From NCBI RefSeq assembly GCF_030027245.1, contig NZ_JASERT010000001.1:517001-581000 (forward strand): a DNA stretch of 64,000 nucleotides. The letters are read 5' to 3'. Shown piece after piece: positions 46,444-55,070 of this stretch. Every line of letters starts with the position of its first letter. The first letter of the stretch is position 1. A program made the translations under genes and the position numbers. This stretch comes from Asticcacaulis sp. EMRT-3. GTDB lineage: Bacteria; Pseudomonadota; Alphaproteobacteria; Caulobacterales; Caulobacteraceae. The notes beneath the pieces are model-generated. The model was not told where the DNA came from and searched no databases. It saw nothing but the letters and a program-made list of their open reading frames with translations.

Positions 46444-47352
46444 TCACAGACCCAGAATCCAGCCTTCTTCCTGCGCGGCGATGAGCCGTTGCGCCTCGTC
46501 CAGCTTCGGTGCGGCGAAGGCCGCGCCAAGCTGGCCCTTGTCATCGAGATCAGCCAATCCTTGCGCGGTCAGGCGTACCGAGGCCGCGTCCTTCATCTCG
46601 CCCGCCTCGGCGACGCCGTCGAACAGCGGCGGATGCACCTCGACGACCAGCGTGTTCAGTCCGGCCAGTGTGTCGGGCGTCTGAGCCTCGAAACCGGTCT
46701 GGAACGGCCAGATTTTCGCAGCCTCGCCCAGTTCGGCCACAAGGGTGCGCAGGGCGGTGATGCCGAGCATGGCCGTGCCGCCGGCCACGCCCGCGCCGTG
46801 CATCTGCCACAGGCTTTTCGGCATGGAGGCTTGCGGCAGTTTTCGGGCGCGCACCGCCTCTTCGGTCAGGCGATATTCAGGAAATTCGCCGTACGAGTCG
46901 GGCTTGAGCGTTGACAGCCATTTCTGCGCGGCATTCTTCGGGCAGCCCCAGAAAGGGTAGGCGGCGTCGGTCATCAGCCGGTTGATCTTGGCCGCCACCT
47001 GAAAGCGGTTATTGCTGTTGTCGGGCTTATCGACGATATTTTTGGCCAGAAAATCCCACACGGCCCGCCACGGTTCGCCATCCAGCTTAAGGCGTTCCGC
47101 CGTGCCACGGGGCAGGCCAAGCGGAAAATTGACGGCCAGCAGGATGCGGTCGCCGCGCTTGTGCAGGTCGGCCAGAAGCTCGCGCAGCAGAGCCAGACCT
47201 TCGGCGCGCGTGGCCGGATTATGCGTCTCATAGGACAGGCGGAAACGCACATCGCGCTTCATCACCCCGATCCACATCGAGGAGTCACCGGTCTTCTTGC
47301 CTTCGGCGGCGCTGTAATCGACGACGACATAGGCGCCAAACAGACGTGACAC
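46444..47352 (-). CDS. DUF429-like RNase H-fold protein
   Basis: I recognise the general type but not the function. AYVVVDYSAAEGKKTGDSSM with IGVMKR and then ILLAVNFPLGLPRGTAERL resemble the DUF429/predicted RNase H-like nuclease fold, where an early D-x-S-A and a D/N-FPLG motif form the active site. In rhizobia such proteins have been labelled molybdopterin-guanine dinucleotide synthesis, without proof known to me. GTG at 47352 is chosen: GGAGG lies 7 bases upstream; the open frame to 47778 has no such signal. It ends convergent with the SDR gene. Confidence 0.65.
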   Translation of the reverse strand: MSRLFGAYVVVDYSAAEGKKTGDSSMWIGVMKRDVRFRLSYETHNPATRAEGLALLRELLADLHKRGDRILLAVNFPLGLPRGTAERLKLDGEPWRAVWDFLAKNIVDKPDNSNNRFQVAAKINRLMTDAAYPFWGCPKNAAQKWLSTLKPDSYGEFPEYRLTEEAVRARKLPQASMPKSLWQMHGAGVAGGTAMLGITALRTLVAELGEAAKIWPFQTGFEAQTPDTLAGLNTLVVEVHPPLFDGVAEAGEMKDAASVRLTAQGLADLDDKGQLGAAFAAPKLDEAQRLIAAQEEGWILGL

Positions 47353-47552
47353 GGCGGAACCTCCGGTGAGAAAACGAATTGCAGGGATGGGCTGCGACCG
47401 GCGGGCCGCGAAAAACCCGGCGCTTCTAGCCTGAATAGAGGCGCGACAAAAGCGCTTTATGCGCTCCATATGCCGCTTTGCACAAATTATGTTTTGAAAT
47501 CTTATCGCAAAACACGGTAAGCAGGAGCCCGAAGGTACGGCAATGGCGAGAG

Positions 47553-48509
47553 ATGACGATGACGAAGATTTTGCGCGTCGGTGTGGCGGGAGCAGGTGTT
47601 TTCGGCGGCTATCACGCCAATAAATATCGTCAGATCGCCAATGTCGAACTGGCGGGGGTTTATGATCTCGACAAGGGACGCGCCGAAACCCTGGCCGACC
47701 AGCATGACGTGCAGGCTTTCGGTGCCGATGATCTTGACGATTTCCTGAGCCGGATCGACGCCCTGACCATTGCCGCACCGGCCTTTGCCCATGCGGCCAT
47801 CGCTTTGAAAGCTCTGGAAAAGGGCGTGCATGTCTATTCCGAAAAGCCGCTGGCGGCCACGGAAGATGACGGCGAGGCCATGATCGCCGCCGCGGCGGAC
47901 AAAGAGCTGGTGCTGGCCTGCGGCCATCAGGAACGCGCCGTTTTTGAAGCCATCGGCCTCTATGGCGTGCCGGAGCGCCCCTTGCGTCTCGAAGCGGTGC
48001 GTAACGGCACGGCCAGCACGCGCAATCTCGATGTGTCGGTGGTGCTCGATCTGATGATCCACGATCTCGACCTCGCCATCTCGCTGGCCGGTGCGCATCC
48101 GGGCGGGTTGACGGCCACGGCGCGCTACCGGCAGGAACCGGGCTATCAGGCGACAGGTGCCGATGAGGCGGTGGCCGATGTCGATTTTGAAAACGGTATG
48201 AAGGCCATTTTCAGCGCCTCGCGCATGGCCGAAACGCGCCAGCGCACCATGCGCATCGTCTATCCGCAAGGGCAGGTGGAGATTGACTTCCTCAACCGCA
48301 CCTTCGTCAATACCACGCCTTTCAAGCTTAATGCCGATTTCGCCGAAGCCGACATCGCCCGCGACCCGCTGGGCACCAGCGTCGGACGGTTTCTGGAAAC
48401 GGTGCGCGGCGAACGGGCGGTGCCTTTGTGCAATGGGCGCGAAGCCCTGAGCGCGCTCAGCCTGGCCCTGGCGATCGACAGTGATCTGGCCGATGTGGCG
48501 CGGGCCTGA
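47553..48509 (+). CDS. Gfo/Idh/MocA-family oxidoreductase
   Basis: A 318-residue NAD(P)-dependent sugar or inositol dehydrogenase type protein. LRVGVAGAGVFGGYHANKYR is the Rossmann motif; GVHVYSEKPLAATEDDGEA has the catalytic Lys of the EKP motif (about residue 95); VLDLMIHDLDLAISLAG supplies the conserved Asp and His. The protein is shorter than GFOR enzymes. ATG at 47553 (MTMTKILRVG) or 47559 fits; the region back to 47478 has no family features. The substrate is unknown. A small membrane protein gene is encoded convergently just after it. Confidence 0.87.
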   Translation: MTMTKILRVGVAGAGVFGGYHANKYRQIANVELAGVYDLDKGRAETLADQHDVQAFGADDLDDFLSRIDALTIAAPAFAHAAIALKALEKGVHVYSEKPLAATEDDGEAMIAAAADKELVLACGHQERAVFEAIGLYGVPERPLRLEAVRNGTASTRNLDVSVVLDLMIHDLDLAISLAGAHPGGLTATARYRQEPGYQATGADEAVADVDFENGMKAIFSASRMAETRQRTMRIVYPQGQVEIDFLNRTFVNTTPFKLNADFAEADIARDPLGTSVGRFLETVRGERAVPLCNGREALSALSLALAIDSDLADVARA

Positions 48510-48513
48510 GCGT

Positions 48514-48690
48514 TTATTGCGGCTGGCCCTTGAAGATCAGCCCGAAGGCCAGAACCCCAAAGCCGCCGGTCATCAGCCAGTACTGGTAATCGCTTAAATA
48601 GGGAATGGCGCGGAAATGGCCGATCAGGCTGGCCAGAACCAGCGCCACGGCCACGAAAAACATGAGTAATGTGAAGGCTGAAAGCTTCAT
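48514..48690 (-). CDS. Small two-helix membrane protein
   Basis: A 58-residue product starting MKLSAFTLLMFFVAVALVLA with one helix, then YLSDYQYWLMTGGFGVLAFG and a short basic end FKGQPQ. Two hydrophobic segments joined by IGHFRAIPYLSDYQY form a plausible integral membrane peptide. Its end is only 4 bases from the convergent Gfo/Idh stop. The start could also be GTG at 48708. No family is recognised. Confidence 0.5.
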   Translation of the reverse strand: MKLSAFTLLMFFVAVALVLASLIGHFRAIPYLSDYQYWLMTGGFGVLAFGLIFKGQPQ

Positions 48691-48835
48691 AACCCGACGC
48701 GCACCCACCCAAACCGACGTCCACAGAATTAGTCTGCGCCCATTTGTTCAAAAACATGTGACAAGATCAACGAAAAATTAACCGCGAACGCTTCGCAAGG
48801 GCTGATCTCTGGCAAATATATCGCAGGTGCGTAAA

Positions 48836-49522
48836 TTAAAACGCCCGTACCGTGAACAGCAGTTCGTGCAGGGTGAGGAAAACGCTGAACATCGATACGG
48901 CCAGCAGCGGGCGCACCACGCCCAGTTCTTTGGCGTCGAAGGCGATGCGGCCTTCGATAATGGCCACGAAGGGCACGATCGACGTGCGGCGCATGATCGA
49001 AGCATAGACATCGCCCATCAACGTCATGCGCTTGCGGTCGATGGTGTTGGCACCTAGGCCGCACAACGCCAGCAGGGAGCCGAAAAAAATCCAGGCCGCC
49101 AGATTGCCATTGCAGATCATATGGGTCAGGGCCCAGATGCCGATCCCGGCCAGAACCGGGTGGCGGGTGATGCGGATAATGCCGTAAACCGGTTTTTCAG
49201 GCATGTGCCACAGGGCGGGCAGGCTGGTGGCCGACGGCGTGGTGTAGCCCATCACCACCAGCAGGAAGGCCAGGAAATTGCCAGCTATGCCGATGACGCG
49301 CAGAAAGGGGCCGGAGTTCCACAAGGCGTAATTCATCGGATCGCCCAGCGCCATGCCGAAGGCGACGCAAAGCCAGATCAGCCCGCCGATCGACAGCAGG
49401 GAAAACAGGATATAATAGGCCGTGCCGCCGATCTTTTCGATCACACGATCCTTCAGCGATGTGGCGCTGATCATCAGGTGGATGAACAGGAAAAAGGCGC
49501 TGGCAAGCGCAAGTGTCCACAT
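48836..49522 (-). CDS. NnrU-family membrane protein
   Basis: A 228-residue protein with six or seven hydrophobic helices. HLMISATSLKDRVIEKIGG in the first loop, VYGIIRITRHPVLAGIGIWA (an ICMT-like R-H-P motif) and GANTIDRKRM are the NnrU/isoprenylcysteine-methyltransferase-like signature. NnrU proteins were named for denitrification regulons and some have roles in carotenoid (15-cis-zeta-carotene isomerase) chemistry; neither is supported here by neighbours. Start ATG 49522. Confidence 0.82.
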   Translation of the reverse strand: MWTLALASAFFLFIHLMISATSLKDRVIEKIGGTAYYILFSLLSIGGLIWLCVAFGMALGDPMNYALWNSGPFLRVIGIAGNFLAFLLVVMGYTTPSATSLPALWHMPEKPVYGIIRITRHPVLAGIGIWALTHMICNGNLAAWIFFGSLLALCGLGANTIDRKRMTLMGDVYASIMRRTSIVPFVAIIEGRIAFDAKELGVVRPLLAVSMFSVFLTLHELLFTVRAF

Positions 49523-49690
49523 CAGTCGTCTCCGCTTTGATCAGCAGGCGCGTCGTTCCATACGGGCTTCGGGCAATATGGCTTCAGGTCATCCGGCTTC
49601 ATGGGATTCGCTTAGCACGGCTGGCAGGGCTGCGCCACAGGACGGTGGCCTGTGCCCTGTGCATAAACCTTAAGCCAGAACCATGCCGCA

Positions 49691-50410
49691 TCAGAGATAG
49701 GGAATCATCGGCGCATTGAGCACATCGCCTTCACTCTTCGGCGGCGCGTCGGCTTTCGGCGAGGCCGGAGCCGGCGTCACCGATGCCGTCAGTTGCGCAG
49801 GCATGGGAGGCATAGGGGGTGGCATGGGCGGTGGGGCGGCGATCAGGGCAGAAGCCGGTTTCGGTGGTGCGCTGGTGCGGCGTAAGACCGCCTCGACATG
49901 ATAGAACCATTTACGGGCATTATTGAGCGCGGCGCGCGGCCCTTCGGCGCGGGCGGTCATGGCGTCGTGCGGATCCCAGATCACCAGTTCGAAATCGGGG
50001 TCGGACGGATCGTCGAACATCAGCCGCAGGGTGACGCGGTGCACGGTGGGGGCGATGTCATCGAGCAGTTTGGTGGGCCCGCCGCGCACCACCCGGCCCG
50101 CCACCTTGTCATCGACAAAGACCTCGATGCCCATCAGTTCGGCCATCGTATAGGGCTTGTGCGGTATTTTGCCGAAATTGCGCACGATGATGATGCGGTC
50201 ACCGGCAAAGGATGAGGCGGCCGCCGCCTTGCGCACCGGCTCCAACGCCTGAACATCCGCCTTGAAGCCGCCAAGGCCTTCGCGCAGCTCGTCTTCGAGC
50301 TTTTTGGGCTGTTCGACGCGCGAATCGTAAAGACGATAAAGCACGACCAGTATGGCCAAGACGGCTGCCGACAGAATGATAATGACGGGCAGATAAGGCG
50401 GCACGATCAA
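49691..50410 (-). CDS. Anchored protein of unknown function, paralogue A
   Basis: I do not recognise the family. Start TTG (50410), with in-frame GTG two codons later. An N-terminal helix (YLPVIIILSAAVLAILVVLY) anchors a cytoplasmic or periplasmic domain with IEVFVDDKVAGRVVRGG, VHRVTLRLMFDDPSDPDFEL and NARKWFYHVEAVLRR, then a Pro/Ala/Met-rich tail (APPPMPPPMPPMP). The middle aligns with the neighbouring gene's AELIVDERVVARAQRG, VTLRLIFADVQNPEFEI and GRKWLSHVDAVIKR. The two probably form a duplicated pair working together. Role unknown. Confidence 0.65.
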   Translation of the reverse strand: MIVPPYLPVIIILSAAVLAILVVLYRLYDSRVEQPKKLEDELREGLGGFKADVQALEPVRKAAAASSFAGDRIIIVRNFGKIPHKPYTMAELMGIEVFVDDKVAGRVVRGGPTKLLDDIAPTVHRVTLRLMFDDPSDPDFELVIWDPHDAMTARAEGPRAALNNARKWFYHVEAVLRRTSAPPKPASALIAAPPPMPPPMPPMPAQLTASVTPAPASPKADAPPKSEGDVLNAPMIPYL

Positions 50411-50479
50411 GAACCCGATGCTAAGCGGAAAGCGAACTTAACCACGTTTTTGGGCCGAGGTTAAGCGCTCTGGTGTTTT

Positions 50480-51163
50480 TTACCGCATTTCATCGTCATA
50501 CGTGTCATGCGCGTCATCGTCTTCCCAGGGCGGAAGCGGGGCCGGGGCTTGCGGCCTGTCGCCGTGGCGCTCGGTTTGACGGGCGGCGACAACCGGTTCG
50601 GCTTCAGGATAGGGCGAGGGCTGGGCCGACTGGCGCTTGATCACCGCATCGACGTGCGACAGCCATTTGCGCCCCAGCCGGACAGCCTCGGCGGCGGTCT
50701 TGGCGTGCACCGGATTATGGCTGACATCGCCGAACAGATTGATTTCAAATTCCGGGTTCTGCACATCGGCAAAGATCAGACGCAGCGTGACATGGGCGGC
50801 CTGGGCGTGGGTTTCGTTGAGCACCTTGCGGCTTTCACCGCGCTGGGCGCGCGCCACCACGCGCTCATCAACGATCAGTTCAGCCCCCTCGATCTCGTCA
50901 AAAGCGAACACCAGCCCTTGTCCGCTGGGGCTCCACATGACGGCCAGATCACCGGCGGTGAAATCGAGGCCCGCCGCCTTGCGGCCGTCAAGGTCGTAAA
51001 CAATGGCGTCCGCCGGTTTGCCGAGCGCGGCATTGAGCGCACGCGCCAGACGGCGGGAGGCTTCGAACCACCACATCAGGCCCGACGCGATCAGGGTCAG
51101 GCCGATTCCGCCAAACAGAAAATACAGAAGTACGCGCGCGGCATGGGCCATGTGGGGAGTCAC
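50480..51163 (-). CDS. Anchored protein of unknown function, paralogue B
   Basis: A 227-residue protein starting GTG 51163 or ATG 51151. A hydrophobic segment (VLLYFLFGGIGLTLIASGLM) is followed by a domain sharing VDERV, VTLRLIFADVQNPEFEINLF and RKWLSHVDAVIKR with paralogue A, and a Pro-rich, acidic C terminus (PPWEDDDAHDTYDDEMR). It lies 70 bases upstream of paralogue A on the same strand, so they are likely cotranscribed. No enzymatic residues stand out. It is not a family I know. Confidence 0.65.
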   Translation of the reverse strand: MTPHMAHAARVLLYFLFGGIGLTLIASGLMWWFEASRRLARALNAALGKPADAIVYDLDGRKAAGLDFTAGDLAVMWSPSGQGLVFAFDEIEGAELIVDERVVARAQRGESRKVLNETHAQAAHVTLRLIFADVQNPEFEINLFGDVSHNPVHAKTAAEAVRLGRKWLSHVDAVIKRQSAQPSPYPEAEPVVAARQTERHGDRPQAPAPLPPWEDDDAHDTYDDEMR

Positions 51164-51206
51164 GCCAGTTGAACTATGGATAACAAAACCTTATCGCCGA
51201 TACGGG

Positions 51207-52019
51207 TTAAGATTGTGTTGTCAGCATGATCTCAACCGGCACATGATCAGACGGTTTGGCCTCGTCATGGGTGCGACCGCGTGTCTCTTTGTGGATGACC
51301 AGATCGGTCAGCCGGTCGGCGGCCTGCGGCGACAACAGGTGGTGATCGATGCGGATGCCCTGATTCTTCTGCCAGGCCCCCGCCTGATAATCCCAGAAGG
51401 TATAGCGGTTGCCTTCGGTGGGGTGCGAATCGAAGGCGTCGGTATAACCGAGATTTTTCAGGCCCTGATAGGCGCGGCGCACAGCGGGCTGATAGAGGGC
51501 GTCGTCGAGCCAGACACTGTCATTCCAGCAATCTTCCTTGGTCGGAATAATGTTGAAATCTCCAGCCAGTACGGTCATTTCCTCAAGTGAAAGAAGAGAT
51601 GCGGCATGGGCGCGCAGCCGTTCCAGCCAGCGCAGCTTATAGGCATATTTGTCGGTGCCGAGCGGATTGCCATTGGGCAGGTAGATGGCGGCGAAGCGCA
51701 CCGGCTCAGGGGCCTCGATCACCGCTTCGATATAGCGCGATTGCTCATCGGCTTCATCGTCCGCCAAATCGTTCCGGGGAAGGCCGCGCCGCACATCCGA
51801 CAGCGGATATTTCGACAGGATGGCCACGCCGTTCCAGGTTTTCTGCCCGAAGACGGCGCAATTATAGCCAAGCGATTCAAAAGCTTCTGTGGGAAACTTC
51901 TCGTCGATACATTTCAGCTCCTGCAAGCCGCAGACATCGGGCGCGGCTTCGCGGAACCATTCGAGGATCAGCGGCAGGCGGGCATTGACGGAGTTGACGT
52001 TCCAGGTGGCGAGTTTCAT
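51207..52019 (-). CDS. xth: Exodeoxyribonuclease III
   Basis: XthA is the AP endonuclease/3' exonuclease of base excision repair. The product starts MKLATWNVNSVNARLPLIL (the invariant start), with the metal-binding Glu in DVCGLQELKC (E34), the PNGNP motif in AAIYLPNGNPLG, AGDFNIIPTKEDCWN and the C-terminal GIRIDHHLLSPQ and SDHVPVEI active-site motifs. The ATG at 52019 is chosen on this conserved start; an upstream extension to 52103 is rejected. Length 270 is typical. Confidence 0.96.
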   Translation of the reverse strand: MKLATWNVNSVNARLPLILEWFREAAPDVCGLQELKCIDEKFPTEAFESLGYNCAVFGQKTWNGVAILSKYPLSDVRRGLPRNDLADDEADEQSRYIEAVIEAPEPVRFAAIYLPNGNPLGTDKYAYKLRWLERLRAHAASLLSLEEMTVLAGDFNIIPTKEDCWNDSVWLDDALYQPAVRRAYQGLKNLGYTDAFDSHPTEGNRYTFWDYQAGAWQKNQGIRIDHHLLSPQAADRLTDLVIHKETRGRTHDEAKPSDHVPVEIMLTTQS

Positions 52020-52068
52020 GCGTCCAGATTTAGCGGGCGTCATGGCGAAGGGCAAGGCGTTTAGAATT

Positions 52069-52190
52069 TGAACCACGGAAAACACGGAAATCACGGAAAT
52101 CAAACAGAGTGTTCCAAAGCTTGCTGGGCGAAAAAGGAGCGCTATGTGCTCAGACTATTTTTCCGTGCTTTCCGTGTTTTCCGTGGTTCA
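52069..52190. repeat. CCACGGAAAACACGGA inverted-repeat element (copy B)
   Basis: TGAACCACGGAAAACACGGA (52069-52088) and its exact complement (52171-52190) form perfect 20-bp ends of a 122-bp element; the interior has extra copies of ATCACGGAA near the left. It lies between xth and erpA, ending 6 bases before the erpA stop codon on the other strand. The arms share 19 bases with copy A at 37054. Confidence 0.93.
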
Positions 52191-52195
52191 GACAA

Positions 52196-52525
52196 TTACA
52201 GCGCGAAGCTGGTTCCACAGCCGCAAGACGAAACCGCCAGCGGATTCAATATCTTGAACTGCGATCCGACCAGTTCCTCGACATAGTCGATCATGGATCC
52301 GGCCATGAGCGGGGCCGATACCTCATCGATCAGGGCCGTGGCGCCGTCCAGTTCGATACGGCTCTCATCCTCGTTCGGCGCATCCGTCAGATCGAGCACA
52401 TATTGAAAACCCGAACAGCCGCCGCCTTCGACCTGCACGCGCAACATGACCGGATGACCGGCCTCGGCGGACAGGCGGTTCAGGTGACGGGCGGCGGATT
52501 TGGTCAGGGTGATGTCGGGGTGCAT
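52196..52525 (-). CDS. erpA: Iron-sulfur cluster insertion protein ErpA
   Basis: An A-type carrier delivering iron-sulfur clusters. With ATG at 52525, the protein is 109 residues, ITLTKSAARHLNRLSAEAG at the start, with Cys in VEGGGCSGFQYVLDL (C37) and the pair in AVSSCGCGTSFAL (C101, C103). Longer frames upstream to 52666 have no A-type similarity. It diverges from dgt, a gene pair common in alphaproteobacteria. Its stop is adjacent to a palindromic element. Confidence 0.94.
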   Translation of the reverse strand: MHPDITLTKSAARHLNRLSAEAGHPVMLRVQVEGGGCSGFQYVLDLTDAPNEDESRIELDGATALIDEVSAPLMAGSMIDYVEELVGSQFKILNPLAVSSCGCGTSFAL

Positions 52526-52670
52526 AGGGTAAACTCTGGGAGAACTCCGGCTAATATGGGCGCGAATCCGCATAAAATCAGCCCCCCATCTGCATGTTCT
52601 GTGAATTTTTAGGCGCTGGTCACACTTCATAGTATATCGACAGCCATCTGATCCGCACGGAGACACCCTT

Positions 52671-53834
52671 ATGTCCGTTCTTGCTCCTTATGCCGCCGAT
52701 GCCAGCCAGAACCAGGGGCGTCTGCACGCCGAACCGGACAGCGCCACGCGCACCGCCTACGCCCGTGACCGCGACCGCATTATCCATTCGACGGCCTTTC
52801 GTCGCCTGAAGGGCAAGACGCAGGTTTTCGTGGCGACCGAAAGCGACTATTTCCGCACCCGCCTGACCCACAGCCTCGAAGTGGCGCAGATCGCCCGTTC
52901 GCTGGCCCATGCGCTCAGGCTCGATGAAGACCTGGCCGAAACCATCGCTCTGGCGCACGATCTCGGCCATCCGCCCTTCGGCCATGCCGGTGAGGACGAA
53001 CTGCACGCCTGCATGTTGCCGTGGGGCGGGTTCGATCACAATGTCCAGACCTTCCGCGTCGTCACCCGGCTGGAAGTGCGTTACCCCGCCTTCGATGGCC
53101 TGAATCTGACCTGGGAAACCCTTGAAGGCATTATCAAACATAATGGCCCGGTCAGCCAGCACATGAGCGAGCCCTCATGGAAATCCATCGTTGATTTCAA
53201 TGAGCAGTGGGATATTCGCCCCGGTAGTTTCGCCTCGCTCGAAGCCCAGTGCGCCGCGATTGCCGACGACATTGCCTATAATAATCACGATGTCGATGAT
53301 GGTTTGCAGGCCGGGCTTTTCAGCATTGCCGACCTGCTCGACGTGCCGATGATCGGGCCCGCCCTGCGCAGCGTCCAGGCCGACTGGCCGCAGATCGACG
53401 ACCGGCTTTTGCGGCTGGAGGGCGTGCGGCGCATGATCGGCGTGATGATGCGGGATGTGCTGGAGCAGACGAGGGCGCGCCTGAGCGTAGCCGGTATCGA
53501 AACCGCCGAGGATGTGCGCGTGGCGGGCAGCCAGATGGTGCAGTTTTCAAAGCCGGTGCATGACGACCTGTCGCGGCTGCGCGGCTTTCTGTTCGAGCGC
53601 ATGTACAAGCATTACCGTGTCAACCGCACGCGCTCGCACGCCAGACGCCTGCTGAACGAGATGTTCCATCTGTTCATGAAGGAGCCCGACACCCTGCCAC
53701 CCGAATGGTATCAGCTTGTCTGCGCCAGGGATGCCGAGGCGGCGCGGGCACGGGTCATCTGCGACTATATTGCCGGCATGACCGACGCCTATGCCACGGA
53801 AGAACACCGCCGCCTGTTTTCATTTGGTGGCTAG
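52671..53834 (+). CDS. dgt: Deoxyguanosinetriphosphate triphosphohydrolase-like protein
   Basis: An HD-domain dNTP triphosphohydrolase (type 2 Dgt). [20 protein letters not shown] and [20 protein letters not shown] precede the HD motif [38 protein letters not shown] lies later. It lowers dNTP pools; metal ligands are two His and Asp pairs. GGAG at 52659-52662 precedes the ATG. It diverges from erpA. Length 387 is typical of alphaproteobacterial Dgt. Confidence 0.94.
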   Translation: MSVLAPYAADASQNQGRLHAEPDSATRTAYARDRDRIIHSTAFRRLKGKTQVFVATESDYFRTRLTHSLEVAQIARSLAHALRLDEDLAETIALAHDLGHPPFGHAGEDELHACMLPWGGFDHNVQTFRVVTRLEVRYPAFDGLNLTWETLEGIIKHNGPVSQHMSEPSWKSIVDFNEQWDIRPGSFASLEAQCAAIADDIAYNNHDVDDGLQAGLFSIADLLDVPMIGPALRSVQADWPQIDDRLLRLEGVRRMIGVMMRDVLEQTRARLSVAGIETAEDVRVAGSQMVQFSKPVHDDLSRLRGFLFERMYKHYRVNRTRSHARRLLNEMFHLFMKEPDTLPPEWYQLVCARDAEAARARVICDYIAGMTDAYATEEHRRLFSFGG

Positions 53835-53844
53835 CCGTTAGACA

Positions 53845-54690
53845 TCAGGCGTCGGCCACGGTCTGTTTTTGTGTGCCGAGGCCCGCAATACCCAGTTCCA
53901 TCACATCGCCCGCCTTCAGCCAGACCGGCTCCGGCTTGACGCCCATGCCAACGCCGGGCGGGGTGCCGGTGGTGATGATGTCGCCCGGTTGCAGGCTCAT
54001 AAACTGCGACACATAATGGACGATATGGGCCGGTTTAAAGATCATGGTGGCGGTTGAGCCGTTCTGGTAGCGGTGGCCATTGACCTCAAGCCACATGTGC
54101 AGGGCATGGGGATCGGCAATCTCGTCCTTCGTCACCAGCCACGGGCCGATCGGGCCGAAGGTGTCGCAGCCCTTGCCCTTGTCCCAGGTGCCGCCGCGCT
54201 CGATCTGAAACGCGCGTTCCGATACATCATTGACCACGCAATAACCGGCCACATAGTCAAGCGCCTCGGCTTCGGAGACGTAAGCAGCGTGTTTGCCGAT
54301 GACGATGCCGAGTTCGACCTCCCAGTCGAGCTTGGTCGAACCGCGCGGTTTCAGCACCCTATCGAACGGGCCGCAAATGGCGCTGGTGGCCTTGGTGAAG
54401 ATGACTGGCTCCGATGGAATCGGCAGGTTTGATTCGGCGGCATGGTCGGCATAGTTGAGGCCGATGCACAGGAATTTGCCGACGCGGCCAACGCAGGGCC
54501 CGATGCGCGCATCCTGCGGCGCCAGAGGCAGGCTTGACGGATCGAGGCCGCGCAATTGGGCCAGACCGGCATCGGAGAGCACATCTCCGGCCATATCGTC
54601 GATCACGCCGCTGAGATCGCGGATCTGGCCGTTCGCATCAAGCAGGCCGGGTTTTTCCTGACCCGCAGGGCCGAAGCGCAAGAGTTTCAT
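53845..54690 (-). CDS. Fumarylacetoacetate hydrolase-family protein
   Basis: A 281-residue metal-dependent hydrolase or lyase. The FAH motifs are seen: VGKFLCIGLNYADHAAES, SEPVIFTKATSAICGP, the metal-binding DWEVELGIVIGK, and CDTFGPIGPWLV and DIITTGTPPGVGMG. Close relatives act on ureidoglycolate, 2,4-diketo-3-deoxy-L-fuconate or acylpyruvates; the substrate is uncertain. GGAG lies 7 bases before the ATG. It converges on dgt. Confidence 0.9.
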   Translation of the reverse strand: MKLLRFGPAGQEKPGLLDANGQIRDLSGVIDDMAGDVLSDAGLAQLRGLDPSSLPLAPQDARIGPCVGRVGKFLCIGLNYADHAAESNLPIPSEPVIFTKATSAICGPFDRVLKPRGSTKLDWEVELGIVIGKHAAYVSEAEALDYVAGYCVVNDVSERAFQIERGGTWDKGKGCDTFGPIGPWLVTKDEIADPHALHMWLEVNGHRYQNGSTATMIFKPAHIVHYVSQFMSLQPGDIITTGTPPGVGMGVKPEPVWLKAGDVMELGIAGLGTQKQTVADA

Positions 54691-54860
54691 GAGCAGTCTC
54701 CAAATGTCGTCTTGCCTATAAAACAGTTTTTACCGCTTGCGAAGCATCGCTTAACCGCATTCTGATTTTTTCGCGGCGGGCTTGGCATCGCATGACGATG
54801 ATGTCCGGCCTATTCTGTCCCCTTACACACAATTTGCGATGACGGTTCGCGAAGACAGAG

Positions 54861-54974
54861 ATGTTTGGGTTCAGATTGAGCAGCCTCAGATTTAACGGAG
54901 CGGCGCTTGCCCTCGCACTTTGTACGGCGGTCGTAGCTCCGGAGCTTATACCAGCGACCGCTGACAGTTTATAA
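54861..54974 (+). CDS. Small secreted or membrane-inserted 37-residue ORF
   Basis: ATG at 54861 opens a 37-codon frame, MFGFRLSSLRFNGAALALAL followed by CTAVVAPELIPATADSL, which resembles a basic start plus signal-peptide-like hydrophobic core with a possible A-x-A-like cleavage end. The preceding GACAGAG is a weak ribosome site. The frame is followed by structured sequence and a strong terminator, so a short transcript is plausible. It could be non-coding. The 54691-54860 region shows nothing else. Confidence 0.4.
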   Translation: MFGFRLSSLRFNGAALALALCTAVVAPELIPATADSL

Positions 54975-55023
54975 GCCATTTCCGGGTTCGGGCGACGCCC
55001 CCCAAGCGTTCGTATCCGGAATG

Positions 55024-55065
55024 CGAGCCCTTCAGCCTTTACTGGTTGAAGGGCTCTTCTTTTTG
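55024..55065 (+). terminator. Strong intrinsic terminator after the small ORF
   Basis: GAGCCCTTCA (55024-55033) and its exact complement TGAAGGGCTC form a 10-bp stem, followed by TTCTTTTT. The upstream ATTTCCGG and CCGGAATG, around GGGCG/CGCCC, suggest a further hairpin (54976-55022). As no recognised larger gene ends here on the plus strand, it implies transcription of the 54.8-55.0 kb stretch. Read on the minus strand it may also serve the end of an MFS gene at 55071. Confidence 0.75.
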
Positions 55066-55070
55066 CAGCC

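Noticed and set aside
54716..54979. An 87-codon minus-strand frame in the region after the FAH-family gene
   Set aside because: No ribosome site, no family features, and it overlaps the plus-strand small ORF and its terminator context.
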